The notes under the pieces were generated by a model. It was given only the letters and a program-made list of their open reading frames with translations, did not search any database and was not told the origin of the DNA. A stretch of DNA of 64,000 nt from Trichuris trichiura (Eukaryota > Nematoda > Enoplea > Trichinellida > Trichuridae), in NCBI GenBank assembly GCA_037903355.1, contig JBAJFE010000005.1, forward strand, positions 1,488,001 to 1,552,000. The letters are read 5' to 3'. The position numbers and the translations under genes were made by a program. Below are positions 1 through 11,384 of this stretch, piece by piece; position 1 is the stretch's first letter, and every line of letters starts with the position of its first letter.

Positions 1-868
1 GTGCTTCAACTACGCAGTATAATGAACAGAAACTACGTGTTCTACAGCCATTCCTGTCTCCAGACGTCGCACAGACTGAGTAATAGCTATTGTGATTATA
101 TTACTTCAGCAACATCATTTGTTTCATTTTGAAGTCGACTTCACCAATCATTTCTTCTTCTTGTAAAGTTCAACGTCGATAACATCTGGTGAACATCTGC
201 CGTCTCGAAGCTTCTTATTTTAATAATAGAGATCTGCGTCGCGCGAACGCTTTTCTGCGTCTATGAGCTCAATTCTTTTAAAGCGTCGCTTCAAGTGTGA
301 GAAGGAGTCGTTTTCACCATGTCTTGAATGCTTCATTATCTCATAATATCATGATGATATGCAAATTCATTCTCTACGCGACTTCAAATGAACGCCTTAG
401 AAAAACACGACCATCTTTGTCAGTAGTATTTCGAAGTTTCACATAATTTACTTCAGTGCAATCGGTATCTGCGCGTATAGTGCAATTAATATTATGGCTT
501 TAATTTTTACGCGCTCATCATTGCCAATCTGGCTAGTAGCTATCTCATCGTCAGTTTGTTCCTCTCTGCAGTCGCCTATCTCAGATAGATAACAGATTTA
601 CACCGCGAACGCTGTCTTCTGTTTATTTAAGTGCAAGTTTTTGGCTAACACATGCTTGAATGGTGAAAGCGCTAAAGCTAAGCTGTTTCTAACCTTTTAT
701 GGCTCTGCTTAAGTATGGTCTTAAAATGAGAAAAATATCACTTCAACATATCATAAACTAACTGGTTTTTCCTTTAATAATTGAGCAGCTGTCAATGGCA
801 GTATGTTCCAGGCAGTGCTCACTTGAGCCGATAAACAAACGTTTACAGACAACGGGTACCCTCATTCT
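1..868. other. No gene recognised (left edge)
   Basis: I see no convincing coding segment, RNA gene or repeat on either strand. The sequence is AT-rich with scattered stops. It abuts the Penelope-like element fragment and could include degraded upstream parts of that element, but no reverse-transcriptase motif is visible. Confidence 0.4.
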
Positions 869-1680
869 TTGGTTAAACATATCATCGCCGAATGCAGACG
901 GCCCCCCAACCCTACACCCTCACCCAACGACACTAATACCATTGATAATATTAACCCTACTAATGATAACACTGGGATCACGAATAGCCGCCCCATTTTG
1001 TTTATCCCTTATTACAACGGCATCGGGGAACGTATCTTACGACTGAGCCGTTCCATGGACTTCAAGGTTCGATTTAAGACATCTAACAGTTTGCATTCAA
1101 TGGTGAGGAGCGATAAGATCATAGTTCCCTTGGACAGGAGACCGGGCGTCGTCTACGAGTTACGATGCGGTTGCAACGCCTCCTACATAGGAGAAACGGG
1201 CAACACTCTATTTCACATGTACGGCCAACACATGACCAACGTCGGCCGATACAAAGAGGCGATGCGAAGAATGACGCAACGCGACGGACAAAAGGACAAA
1301 TAATCCGCGACGAGGCCGACCACAGAAGCTCAAACCGGAGAAGATCATAGCAGAGACGAGCATTCCTCTCAATGCTCGCTCGATCTACAACCCCGGATTA
1401 TTTGTCGCGAGAGCCACTTACATCTCCGCCGGGTTAAGGAGGCTCTTTACATTCGCCATAATCATACCATCAACCGTGACAAAGGACAAGAGGTTAGCTC
1501 GGCTTGGGACCCACTGATTAGTAAAACCAAGTGTTGCTCTCTGCCGCGCTGACCTCGACCCCCATTCCTATTGTTACGTGAGCCTATATAACACCGTTCG
1601 GAGAATAACACCTCCTCCACCACCTCACTGACGACGGAACTAGAGCGTTCCGAAAGCTCTGAACATTAAAAAGTTGAGTG
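869..1680 (+). mobile_element. Penelope-like retroelement, 3' fragment with GIY-YIG endonuclease
   Basis: The reading frame at 869-1303 encodes the C-terminal part of a Penelope-like element protein. A linker (FKTSNSLHSMVRSDK) is followed by a GIY-YIG core, seen as GVVYELRCGC then ASYIGETGNTL. In the family this nuclease nicks target DNA during retrotransposition. After the stop, another frame at about 1418-1515 continues with the family's typical C-terminus (RRVKEALYIR, then INRDKGQEVSSAWDPL), so the copy is frameshifted. The stretch at 1570-1680 resembles the usual 3' tail, with a proline-rich part and then LERSESSEH. No reverse-transcriptase domain lies upstream, so this is a dead 5'-truncated copy. 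A homing endonuclease is unlikely because the flanking residues are Penelope-type. Confidence 0.75.
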
Positions 1681-4577
1681 TATTGATATCTGTACTTTTT
1701 CTTAATAACGGCTCATCCATCCGTTGGTAGAGCAGTTGTTTCGTCTAATTTACAGATGCAAGCACAACAGATAAACGGGAAAATCCGTAGAAGACCATAA
1801 ACCACGCATAATGAGGTGATTAGTTGAGACGAAGGTAAAAAGATCAGTAATATGCGAACCAATTTTATTATAAGAATACAGTTAGACAAAACATTCGTTT
1901 CGCTGCCTATAAAACTCATCATATTCTTTCACTCCAACATATGACCGCTGAAGACGGAACGTGTAACTTCTCAAGCTACGCAGTTTATATCATTGTTATT
2001 AATAAACTGGTTTACCGTTTTATTTTGAATGATAGCTTAAAAATAGGGAGCTATGTTTGGAGAAACGAAGAAATTGTTTGAACCTGTTACCGACCAACCA
2101 ATTTTCAATTAATGCTCACAGATTGTTCGTTTTGTCTTTGACTTTTGGAAACGATAGGGCTAATTAAGTGTCAAAAGATGCACAATGGTTTCATTTCAGG
2201 ACGTAATGTGAAGATAACTTCTGCTTCTTTATAACCGCAACAATTTCATGAGATGTCAATCCAGTAAAAGTTATGGGGTAGACACAATGAGTAGAGACAA
2301 AAAGGGACAATTTTAACAGAACAATTTTCTTGACACTTACCAGTTATTGATAGCAGCAGATGAAAGGCGGTTGATGCAACAGTGAGGTGACAACCAAAAG
2401 AACAGCAGTCATTGTCTATGCTATTTGCATTGAAGACGAGTTCACGTTATCTTGCTGACCGAGCAGTGCGAACACTACGTTTTTCTCCGGAAAAATGCTT
2501 AAGCTTGTTCGAGAATCACGGTCGTCTGAGAGCCTTAAATTCGCATACTCTAAACATAAAATTGCATCGACGAAAAGTAAGGACAAGAAACATAAGACCA
2601 TTAGCACTACGGATACTTGCAGCTTCAAACATACCCAATCCAACTGCAGCGCGACCGCATCCTGTTACGTTCCAGTCAAAACGAAAGAACCAAATGCAAT
2701 GAAAATTACTCAAATTACAAGGATCAAGTACCGAACCTATGCTGCCGAAGCTCTGCTTCCAAATTGGAAGGTGCTGATCTTCCTGGACGAAGAGCAGCAA
2801 CGCTGACTACAGGTATCAGAAAAAAAATTTTAAAAAGCGTACAAGCGTATAGTCGTAACTCAATCAGCAATTATTTCAAAGGGAGGAATTTTAATGCAAC
2901 CGAAACGAAATAACATTAAAAGGAATTCTAGTTCAACTACAGAGAAGTTGACTATATCTTAATAATTTTTACTGTAATTGAATGTCATTTTCAGACGGTG
3001 CAGACTTAAAATCTCCTATCACTTGTTCAGGCATCAGGTATTCCGCTGACATTTAAGAAATGCATACTTTTCTTTTTCATCATACGAGAAGTTCAATTCT
3101 CGAGGAAAATTGGATGGAAAGGAAAATCTTATTCAAGGAAAATAGCCTTCATTTAGGCCATTTTGCTAATAAAAATAAATGGAAACTGTTTTTAATAGTA
3201 ATTCTACAAAAACTAACCTTTTTTCCTACTAAAACTGAAGAGGACCATTCATCCTTGCTGCACTTAATTCATCGTTTTTGCTTACCGATTGCGATTGCTT
3301 TCACAAATATGACTGCTCCAATCACCACTCGTACATCTTTTTTGCTGACTGCTACAACGGAGGTCCGCAGTTCTTACGTAAAGATTCATGCGTTCCATGT
3401 ATGCTTTGACGATGAGCGCTAACGACGAAAATGAAGCAGTGATAAACAGTGGTCAGAAATAAGCGGCTGCTGAGTGATTTTTGACGAGAGCAAACTGAAA
3501 TTGAGCCATCGCACCCATCGACAGTGATAAGGCGCAGACAAGACGATAAGGTTAAGGCAAGTCTCTGCTTTATCGCTGAAAACGGAACCAGTTCAATTGC
3601 GAAAGCTTCTATCAATCGTGCTATTTTACGTGCAGTGCGAATAAACCGTTTTGCTATCGAAAAAATAATCTTGTCCCACGATGTGATAATGTTTCGTGTT
3701 CGCTGATGTCTGCTTTACTTATAGAATCTGTTTTAGCAAAGAATTTTGTGAAACAACAATATTTCTTAAAAGCTACGTCTGGAACGTGTCGAAAAGGATT
3801 CCACCTGATTATCTGATTTAAAAATAACGTAATTTCTTCGGACGGAAAAGGAAAAGTATAGCAAGAAAAACAACGTTAGAAGTAGAAAGAAAAAAACAGT
3901 ACATTTTTCCACCAATAACAATCCTGAGTTCTTCGAAATTACTTCGCGAAGACAACAGAAACTTATGATCGAGAAATTTGATTTCCCATCCATTCACGCC
4001 TTAACTACCTTAACGAGCCGGTTTGTATAAACTCGATTCTTTATTGATTACGAGTTCTTGTTTAGTTTGAAAAGCCTGCTGAGAGAAACAGCGATTACTT
4101 CAGTGAAACATTCAGTCAACATGTTGCATAGTAAAATCGCACGCCGTAATATCTCTCTATTGGGCTAAGATTGTCTGACCTTAAACAAAACCACGCTGCA
4201 AAATATGAGCCTTAAGACTTACCGTTTCGTCTCGGTGTAACTTATCAATACTCATCTATCAGCTCGTATAGCAGCCAAAAGTCGCGTAAAACGATTAAAA
4301 ACGAAACATTTTCAGATGGGAAGACAAACTGAACAGCAATGAAAGGTGCACGCAAAAACGATAATTTTATACCGGTCTTCAGTTGGGATTCGCCTGTCAC
4401 AGGAAAGGCCTTGATTGAGGAGCACTTTGAAAGCATAGAATTCCGTTAGAAAGAAGCCTGTGTTCAACAGCAAAAAAGTATTACGGCAAATTTACCATTG
4501 CGCAACTTGTAAATACGACGCCAGTTCCGTTGGAACATTTTTATTTTAAATTTCAATAGGCCTTGCTTCATATGCCA
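1681..4577. other. Gene-poor stretch, no gene recognised
   Basis: No protein family could be recognised on either strand. The part at about 2412-2913 is open in several frames at once, including a Ser/Lys-rich frame (2495-2806, plus) with a possible splice donor just after it. An unrecognised exon cannot be excluded, but nothing supports a function. The rest is AT-rich with short random frames. Confidence 0.4.
4540..4545 (-). terminator. Possible poly(A) signal of CCT3
   Basis: The minus strand reads AATAAA here, about 33 nt past the CCT3 stop codon, which is the usual distance for a cleavage and polyadenylation signal. It is called only on motif and position. Confidence 0.4.
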
Positions 4578-7071
4578 TTAATTCGGCTCAGGCTTATCAT
4601 CGTCCGTCTTCTTCTGCACTCCACTTAGTATTTCATCAATGCGCAGAAGCAAAATAGCCGTCTGGAATTTAAAATATAAAAAAAAGACAGAACAAAAAGT
4701 GAAAAACGTACTTCAATAGCCGTCTTGTATACTTGTACACGAACTGTCAATGGATCCCACACATTCAACTTATTCATGTCGGCCATCTCACCGGTTATAC
4801 CGTTGATGCCCAATGTTTCATTTCCCGCCTCTGTATGCTTTGCCTTTTTGAAAAATAGTATAAATAGAAAATGTATTGTAAAAGCCAAAAAATAAATTTT
4901 TCTTTTACCCTCAACGCAGTTATGACTCGAATAATATCAGCTCCGCTATTCTGCAGCAAAGTTCTTGGTATAATTTCAAAAGCATCGGCCACAGCTCGAT
5001 AAACAAATTGCTGCTCTCCTTTTATTGAGTTGGCCTTCTCTTTGATAACCTTAAAATGACAATTCAACCAAATATGCAAAAATTAATAATTCTATACAAA
5101 CTTGAGCTAAGGCCATTTCGGCAGCGCCACCGCCCGGAAGTACTTTTGGATTCAGAAATACATTGCGAACAACGTGCAATGCATCTTGTAAATTTCGATC
5201 CATCTCCATCAATATGTCCTTATTAGGACCTCGAAGCAACAATGTGCAAGCTTTAGCGTCCTTATCATTAATCACAAATGTGAAATACCTATAAACGATT
5301 TTTTAAAAAAGTCTAATAAACAAGATTCGACAAATTGGACAATTACTCATCGCCAATTTTTTCTATATAAAATTCGGACGCTTTTGTTCCAACGTCACGT
5401 TCAGTCAGATCTGCTGGATCGTGAACAATTGTTGCACCTGTTACTCTGAAAGAAAGAAAAACCTCAAAAACTCATTAAAATAAAGTCACTAATATGAATT
5501 ACTTTGCTAAGCGATCACTGTCCGTTCTTTTTATGCGACGAATCACCGATATATTTTTCATTACGAGAAAATGTTGAGCCAAATCGGAAACACCTTTTTC
5601 GCAGAAAACTAAATTCGGCTTTAGTTCAATTATGCTATCGCACATAGCTTTCACAGCTTTCTCTTCAGTTTCAAGCATAGATGTTACGGAAGCCATATCT
5701 GAACATTCAAACGATGCCTGAAAAACATTCAACCAATTATCCGTTCGAACAAAAACGTTAAACACATTCGCACAAGTTAAAAACAACTAAATAGCATAAG
5801 CATTGACGACATTATTCCTTTTTTGACAATACGATACAATTAGGATAGACTACCTGACTTTCAAATTTGTGGAATTCTAAGCCCGAATCCAACAAAATGA
5901 CGCGAGGATTCTTTATGCGACGAGGCATACTGGCATGCAGTATATCCTTGTTTAGAACGACCCCTTTTATTAATTTTGATTCCTCAATTTGACCGCCGGG
6001 AACCTAAAAATAACTAAATAACTAATACACTAAAAGTAACAATAAAATTTTTATAAACCTTTTCAACGCGAACATAACGCTTAATATCAATCTGCTTTCC
6101 GAATGGTGTATCGATAGTAACCAACTTGATGGCATCCACTGCCATATGCATAACAATATTCATCCAAGCCGAACTAATGTTTGAGCCAATACAACTGCGA
6201 ACAACATGCAATAACTCTTCTTCGTTATTAATGTTTATGCTTTTGCTGAAGAGTTATTCATTGAAATGAAAAAGTGAATGAATGAAATTGTTTTACTATG
6301 CGTACCCCATTTTGTCATTGCAATGTGCTACCACGTCAGTCAATGCTGCTTGCAATGCTCTTATAATGTGAACAGGATGCATACCTTGTGTCAGGAATGG
6401 TTCGGTTGCATTCAGTATTTCCGCAGCTTCAAGAAAACAAGTTAAAATTTCAATGCGAAAACGAATTGACCGTCATTACCAAGAATAATGACCGAAGTGG
6501 TTCCATCGCCTGTTTCCTGATCTTGAGTACGACTAATTTCTATCATTGACTTCGCCGCGGGATGTGGAACCTCAATCTACATAATAATTGATGAATAAAA
6601 TCAAAATATGTCGCATGCTTTGCCGTTCACCTCGCGCAAAACGGCATTTCCATCGCTTGTGATCACTGTACCGCCAACGGTATCGACTAACATCTTCAAG
6701 GAAAAAAAAATTTCATTTCACCTGCCCACTCGTAAACTGGATAAGTTACGAAAAAACACATTTACAGATTTCAATGAAGTCTGACGAACAATCGGAAAAA
6801 CAGATAAGTACTTTGAGCATTGCGCGGGGCCCTAAGACAAGTACGAACTACTTCAGCGATTGCCTAAAGAAAAACTCCGTAAAATATGTCTTTTGAAGAC
6901 AATAATCATAAACCATACGCGAGCAGCTTCTATGTTACCCAGCTGGACCGCGTGGCCCCTTTCCTGCTTCGTACTCTCACCTAAACGTGACGTAAACTAA
7001 AATGGGCACATCAATAACGAAGAAAGCTTACTTAGTAGGATAATGGGAACAGCTCTTTTTGCAGCGAACAT
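4578..7071 (-). CDS. CCT3: T-complex protein 1 subunit gamma (CCT3)
   Basis: Subunit of the cytosolic TRiC/CCT ring, an ATP-driven chaperonin that folds actin, tubulin and other proteins. About ten exons span the whole family length. The N-terminus is MFAAKRAVPIILL, followed by VQLGNIEAAR, the ATP-site segments GGTVITSDGNAVLRE and GDGTTSV, then EIDIKRYVRVEK-like and RRIKRTDSDRLAK segments specific to gamma. Further on are KIGDEYFTF, LLRGPNKDIL, LPGGGAAEMALAQ and the C-terminal VWDPLTVRVQVYKTAIE, LLLRIDEILSG. First exons are 7032-7071, 6919-6980 and 6812-6863. Exon 6812-6863 is 52 nt, but the protein needs 51 there: RTCL and GPRAMLK lie in different frames, implying one extra base near 6833. 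All else looks functional, so this is either an assembly error or a recent null allele. The family identity is sure; the frameshift needs reads. Confidence 0.93.
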
Positions 7072-8338
7072 TCTACTGTTTCTTTCCAAATGATCAACGG
7101 ATCGAAAGTTCTACTCAGTTAAACAATGGCGGACTACAGTAAGGAGCTTACGAATTTTACTGATGGTCATGTTTAGTACTGCTTAAAACCGACTTTGTAA
7201 AATCAGTAGCAACAAACGTGTTCGATCGTTTTCTGCGTACATGCACAAAAACAAAACGATCTTCAGAAAATTTTCAGCTTATTATTCGCCGTCAGCAAGA
7301 TTCCTCGAGCCATCACTATTCGATTAATAATAACCTAAACTTTTCCGAGTTAAATTCTCGTTTCTGTCAAGACTTTTAACCGCGCAGCATGCATTAGGTC
7401 GGTTTAGCATTGCAGGCTCATTAAACTGTGATGAGAGGCGCAGGTTTGCGATTTCTTATTCCAGCATCCTTGTCATTATTATACAGAACAGTTATACTGG
7501 CGAGTGGAAACGTATTTTTTGTTAGCAAGAAAAAACACGTTGTATGCGTCCAGCAGAGAAAACAAAACTGTAGTCTACTCATCATGATTTGATGAAACCC
7601 TTTAGGACAGTTGTAGCGTAAGCGATTGAAGATTTGTATCACCATCAAATTGATTCTTTCTTTTAAAAATAAACCTATATAACGTTTTCTAATAAATTCA
7701 CATCTATTTAAGGAAAACCTATTTTCCTTCGCAGATTTCGTCTCTTAGCCGCGCCCACTGTCCATACTGTAGGTGTGCAGGCATCCTGTTTTGTCGTTAT
7801 CTAAGCTTAAAACGGCAATATAAAATTTCTAGTGAGGCTTAGGCTCTACTATAAGGCACAAAGATGGCTGGTAAGCTCGCCAGTAGGGGCATAACAGGGT
7901 AACCCGCATGGTTACTAAAAAGGAACCTGCATTTTTCAAACGGTAGATCGAAACTTTTTTAGTATTGTTCCATTTAAGAACTGATGAAAATGAAAAATCA
8001 CATTTGCTTCCGAGATGATAGAAAAAGTCTACCTTAAGATATGTTTCTTCTTGTAAGAAAGAACCTTTTCGATTATCCACTGAAGAAACCGGCAAAACAG
8101 ATGTATGCTGTTGTCGGGGAGCGTTGATAATCAGTAATAAAATTACCGTAACAGTCTAACAAAAAAGCTGAACAAAACGCAGCAGAGTACCGTAAGCGGG
8201 ATACTCTCAATTTTAGACGAGTAGTGCCTTCCAGCAGTGCAAATCTCGAAGTCACGCCAAGTGAACTGTTACTTTATTTTAGCTAATTAATTTAAAAGAC
8301 GAATACTCCCGCCAAGCTTATGAAATTCATTGCGTGGA
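7072..8338. other. Intergenic spacer between CCT3 and the dsRBD gene
   Basis: No gene is recognised here. The start-side neighbour is CCT3, whose promoter must lie near 7072-7300. The stretch contains one copy of a dispersed repeat at 7834-7937, listed separately. Short frames at 7829-8255 overlap this repeat and are not credible genes. Confidence 0.45.
7834..7937 (+). repeat. Dispersed repeat copy, GGCTTAG...GGAACCTGCAT type
   Basis: This copy starts with AGGCTTAG, has CGCCAGTAGGGGCATAACAG in the middle and ends with AAAAAGGAACCTGCAT. The same order of blocks is seen at 53047-53150, and inverted at about 52850. This suggests a short non-autonomous mobile element or a diverged repeat family. 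No coding capacity is visible. Confidence 0.5.
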
Positions 8339-10886
8339 TCAGGTTTCCTGGTTATAAACGGTCCCATCAGTGTTCAACGTTGAAGCATTTAGGTTCCATT
8401 TCACGTTGACTGCAGGGTCGTAATAACTTCCCGACGTCATCCACATACTTAACTGCCCCTTTGCCTAAACACAATTTATTGAACTTGCGTATCGATAGTA
8501 CTGTATATTTAACAAGATTTCATTTTAAAATTCTAAATAGCATAAAATCAATGATTCCTAAATAATATTTTTGCATCAAAACTTTTTTTTGAAAATAATG
8601 CGCAGCGTTTCGGACTAAAAGTACGGGAAACCAATGTTACGCCCATGAAACTCTTAAAATTACGATTTGTACGCTTTTGAACTTTTTGCATTTCAATAAT
8701 TCAGCACCACTGAAAAGCAAATAAACGCCATTCTAAAAGAATTCTCACAGTTAGAGCAGTTGCGGGCGGAACTGTCCCATTTCAATGGGTGAAAAAAATT
8801 TCAAAAAAAGTAAAGTAACAGAGAGATTAAGCGTCGATTAATAACGTTTGGGCAAGGAAATCAGTTATGCAAATTAAATATCTATTAAGGTCGAAACTTT
8901 TCTTTCGTTTCAGAAACAAGGTTAAGAATTGAGTGACTATTAGTGCTCGCAAGTCTTCATCACTTCTTTACGAAATGTCAGTTAGTGGATTAATAATTGT
9001 AAAAAAAGAATTTTTTTAAAAAGTTACAACTCTCTTGTTGCATAATGCGTTTATGCGTCGTCAACGGTGGACAGAAGAATCAAAACTGGCAACGTTTAAT
9101 GGATGGTCAATTTTGGCTAATAGTAACGCCAAATTCCGTCCATTAAAGTCGTTTACAATTGCATCACAGCATCTCCATCACTAACTGTTAGGCTTACCTG
9201 TGCTACATAAATAGCCGTGCCTGTTTGTCCCCTCCGGTATTGATCCCAATTGCTTTGTTCTGCCTTCAAGATAGAAAATGTCGTCGTCACATTTATGACG
9301 ACGTTCCTGTCCTGTTGCTTACCTGAGAAACGTAAAAAAATGTGTTTTGACCTTTTCTGTACGAACACACAGTTAGAAGCAAGTTCTAAAAATGCAAAAT
9401 AACTCTAATTCAAACCCCTTTTTGCGATGTGACTTTTCTCCTACGTTTACGATCTTGGCAGTTATGTCGAAGCTTAGTTCCAAGGGCACTACTTGAGCTA
9501 AACAATCACTTTCAATTGACAACAATGATAAGCTGTCAAATTGACGATACCTTTTTTCATGGAAGACTTTTTAAATGATAAACGTCGTTTTAGCACATTC
9601 TAAATAGAGTTAGTCGTTGCACCGCTAATGACTTATGCAAGAAAAGTCCTATTTACCGAGTCAAATCCAAAGTAGATAGTGCCGTCCATACTGTAATAAC
9701 TGCTAGGAAAGAAGTATAGGTTCAAAATATTACTTTCGACAAGGCGAAGTAGCATGTGCGCGGCAGCTTGCTGCTTTGCTATTGCAGCACGATAGCCGCA
9801 ACCAAATGCATATACTTCCATATCACATGACGTCAGATACAGTGTACAATAGTGCTCATTACGCTTCGCTTGATTAGTAGTCATCTAAACATGCAACACT
9901 TTAAAAGCGTATAAACATGGGAACAGTGCTAGCTTTTCTGCTTCAGTTTAACCTCCCGCCGCTAAAACTCTTTATTAGTGGTTGTGGAATTGAGAATAAC
10001 CTTCAATACTATCACATGCGCTAATATTGACGCGATGAGTTATGTCCCTAAAGCTCCATGTCATCTCAAATAAAGATTTTTATATAACAAAGCAATAGTA
10101 TGGCTTCATGTAGCCCTTTCAGCTATAAGCATTTATAGCGATAAGCGCTAACAAGTTCACTGTATCGCAAAAGTTTTTCAAATAACAGACAAAAGGTGAC
10201 GCCCACTTATGCAAAATATGTTGTTTTACGATTACCTTAAAGTCAATCGATATTTGGTACTTCTGTTGCATTTCATGCATTATGGATATGGGACTTTTTA
10301 TATTCGTGATGTCCGGATCGGTGTAGACATTTGGTACACTTAGTGGATAGCCGACCGGCTGGGTTCCAAATGGCTGTCCAATGATGCAGGGTTCATTTAA
10401 CATGTAATCAAAACCAGATGGGTTAGATGCATTATGCCCGAACTGGTCGGCGATTCTTAAATAATCATATCCTGAGGAATGACCATCAAAAAATCACGCC
10501 AACTCTCACGCTTCGGGAGCTGCCGTGTCATATTCATAGGGGCATTTTTGTTCTGTCAATTGAGGGTTACCTTCTTGCACAGTTGCATTCAATTGCGCGG
10601 CATCTCGGTTGAACATGACGACCCTAAAGCAAATATACCGTTTTGCTGGCTTTGTCGATGTCAAATAGTGCTCACTGATTGTTCGTAAGATTAGCCCAAA
10701 AATGATACGCGCCGTACATTGGGTCATAACGCAGTTCTGAAAGCGAAATGCTTGCATAAAAATGAACTTAAACTCAGATGTTCAAAAAAGTAATCGTTTA
10801 GGCGTACCTGAAAATTCAGTTGCGTTTATCAACGGCCATTGAACAGTCTCCTCCGGGACGGCAGCATTGTTAACGTTGTCTTCCAT
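8339..10886 (-). CDS. Single double-stranded-RNA-binding-domain protein, unnamed
   Basis: A spliced gene starting MEDNVNNAAVPEET and ending DGTVYNQET. A middle exon (about 10252-10458) ends in KSPISIMHEMQQKYQISIDF, the start of a dsRBD. After a roughly 370-nt intron the domain continues with HYCTLYLTSCDM, then GCGYRAAIAKQQAAAHMLLRL, which matches the C-terminal helix of the fold (basic residues before AxHxLL). The protein should therefore bind dsRNA; the partner and process are unknown. Later exons (about 9460-9530, 9190-9340, and 8339-8465 with MWMTSGSYYDPAVNVKWNLN) match no family I know. The N-terminal half is Asn/Gln/Tyr-rich. Exon phases mostly agree, but the junctions after the dsRBD are less certain. 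Alternatives are a Staufen-, PACT- or RDE-4-like factor, but there is only one dsRBD and none of their other domains. Confidence 0.7.
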
Positions 10887-11384
10887 GCCAATGATCAGGC
10901 TTTTTGGTTACGCTGTCGTTACACTTCTCGAATGAGCGCTTTTTAAAGTGATGCTTTTCGAATTAAACCACCGTATACATCTCTACACATAGTTTAAAGT
11001 ATTCTCAGGTAGACTCGCTAATAGAGACTTGAATGTCGTTTTCCGACTAAAAGTAAGGAAAGTAAGACAATGTGATCACTTATGACTTTTTCATAAGCTT
11101 ATTTCTGCAAACATAAAAAAAATAAACATTTACAAGTCAATCAGACTTTTCCTGAGCGCAATAACTGAATATAGTCGGATGTTGTATACGCAAAATTGGT
11201 TACACACTTATTTGAAGAAAATACTGTAATAAAAAGGGAAAACTTATTAGAAAAAAAGTATTAAGAGAGGCGTGGCAAACTAGCAAATATTTACTACGAT
11301 ATCTCAGCAATAAACAACATTTGTAAACAAAACAATAGGGTCAACACGGGTGTCAGAGAAGCCGGATGACGCTGAAATGGATGT
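10887..11384. other. Spacer between TM9SF2 and the dsRBD gene
   Basis: This holds the 5' flank of the dsRBD gene and the 3' flank of TM9SF2, both on the minus strand. No further gene or repeat was recognised. Confidence 0.5.

Noticed and set aside
1150..1260. GIY-YIG motif read as a homing endonuclease
   Set aside because: The preceding linker and following C-terminal bl ocks are those of Penelope-like elements, not of intron-encoded or phage nucleases.
2412..2913. Several overlapping open frames on both strands
   Set aside because: All frames are open together, which points to composition rather than selection. No motif or splice partner was found.
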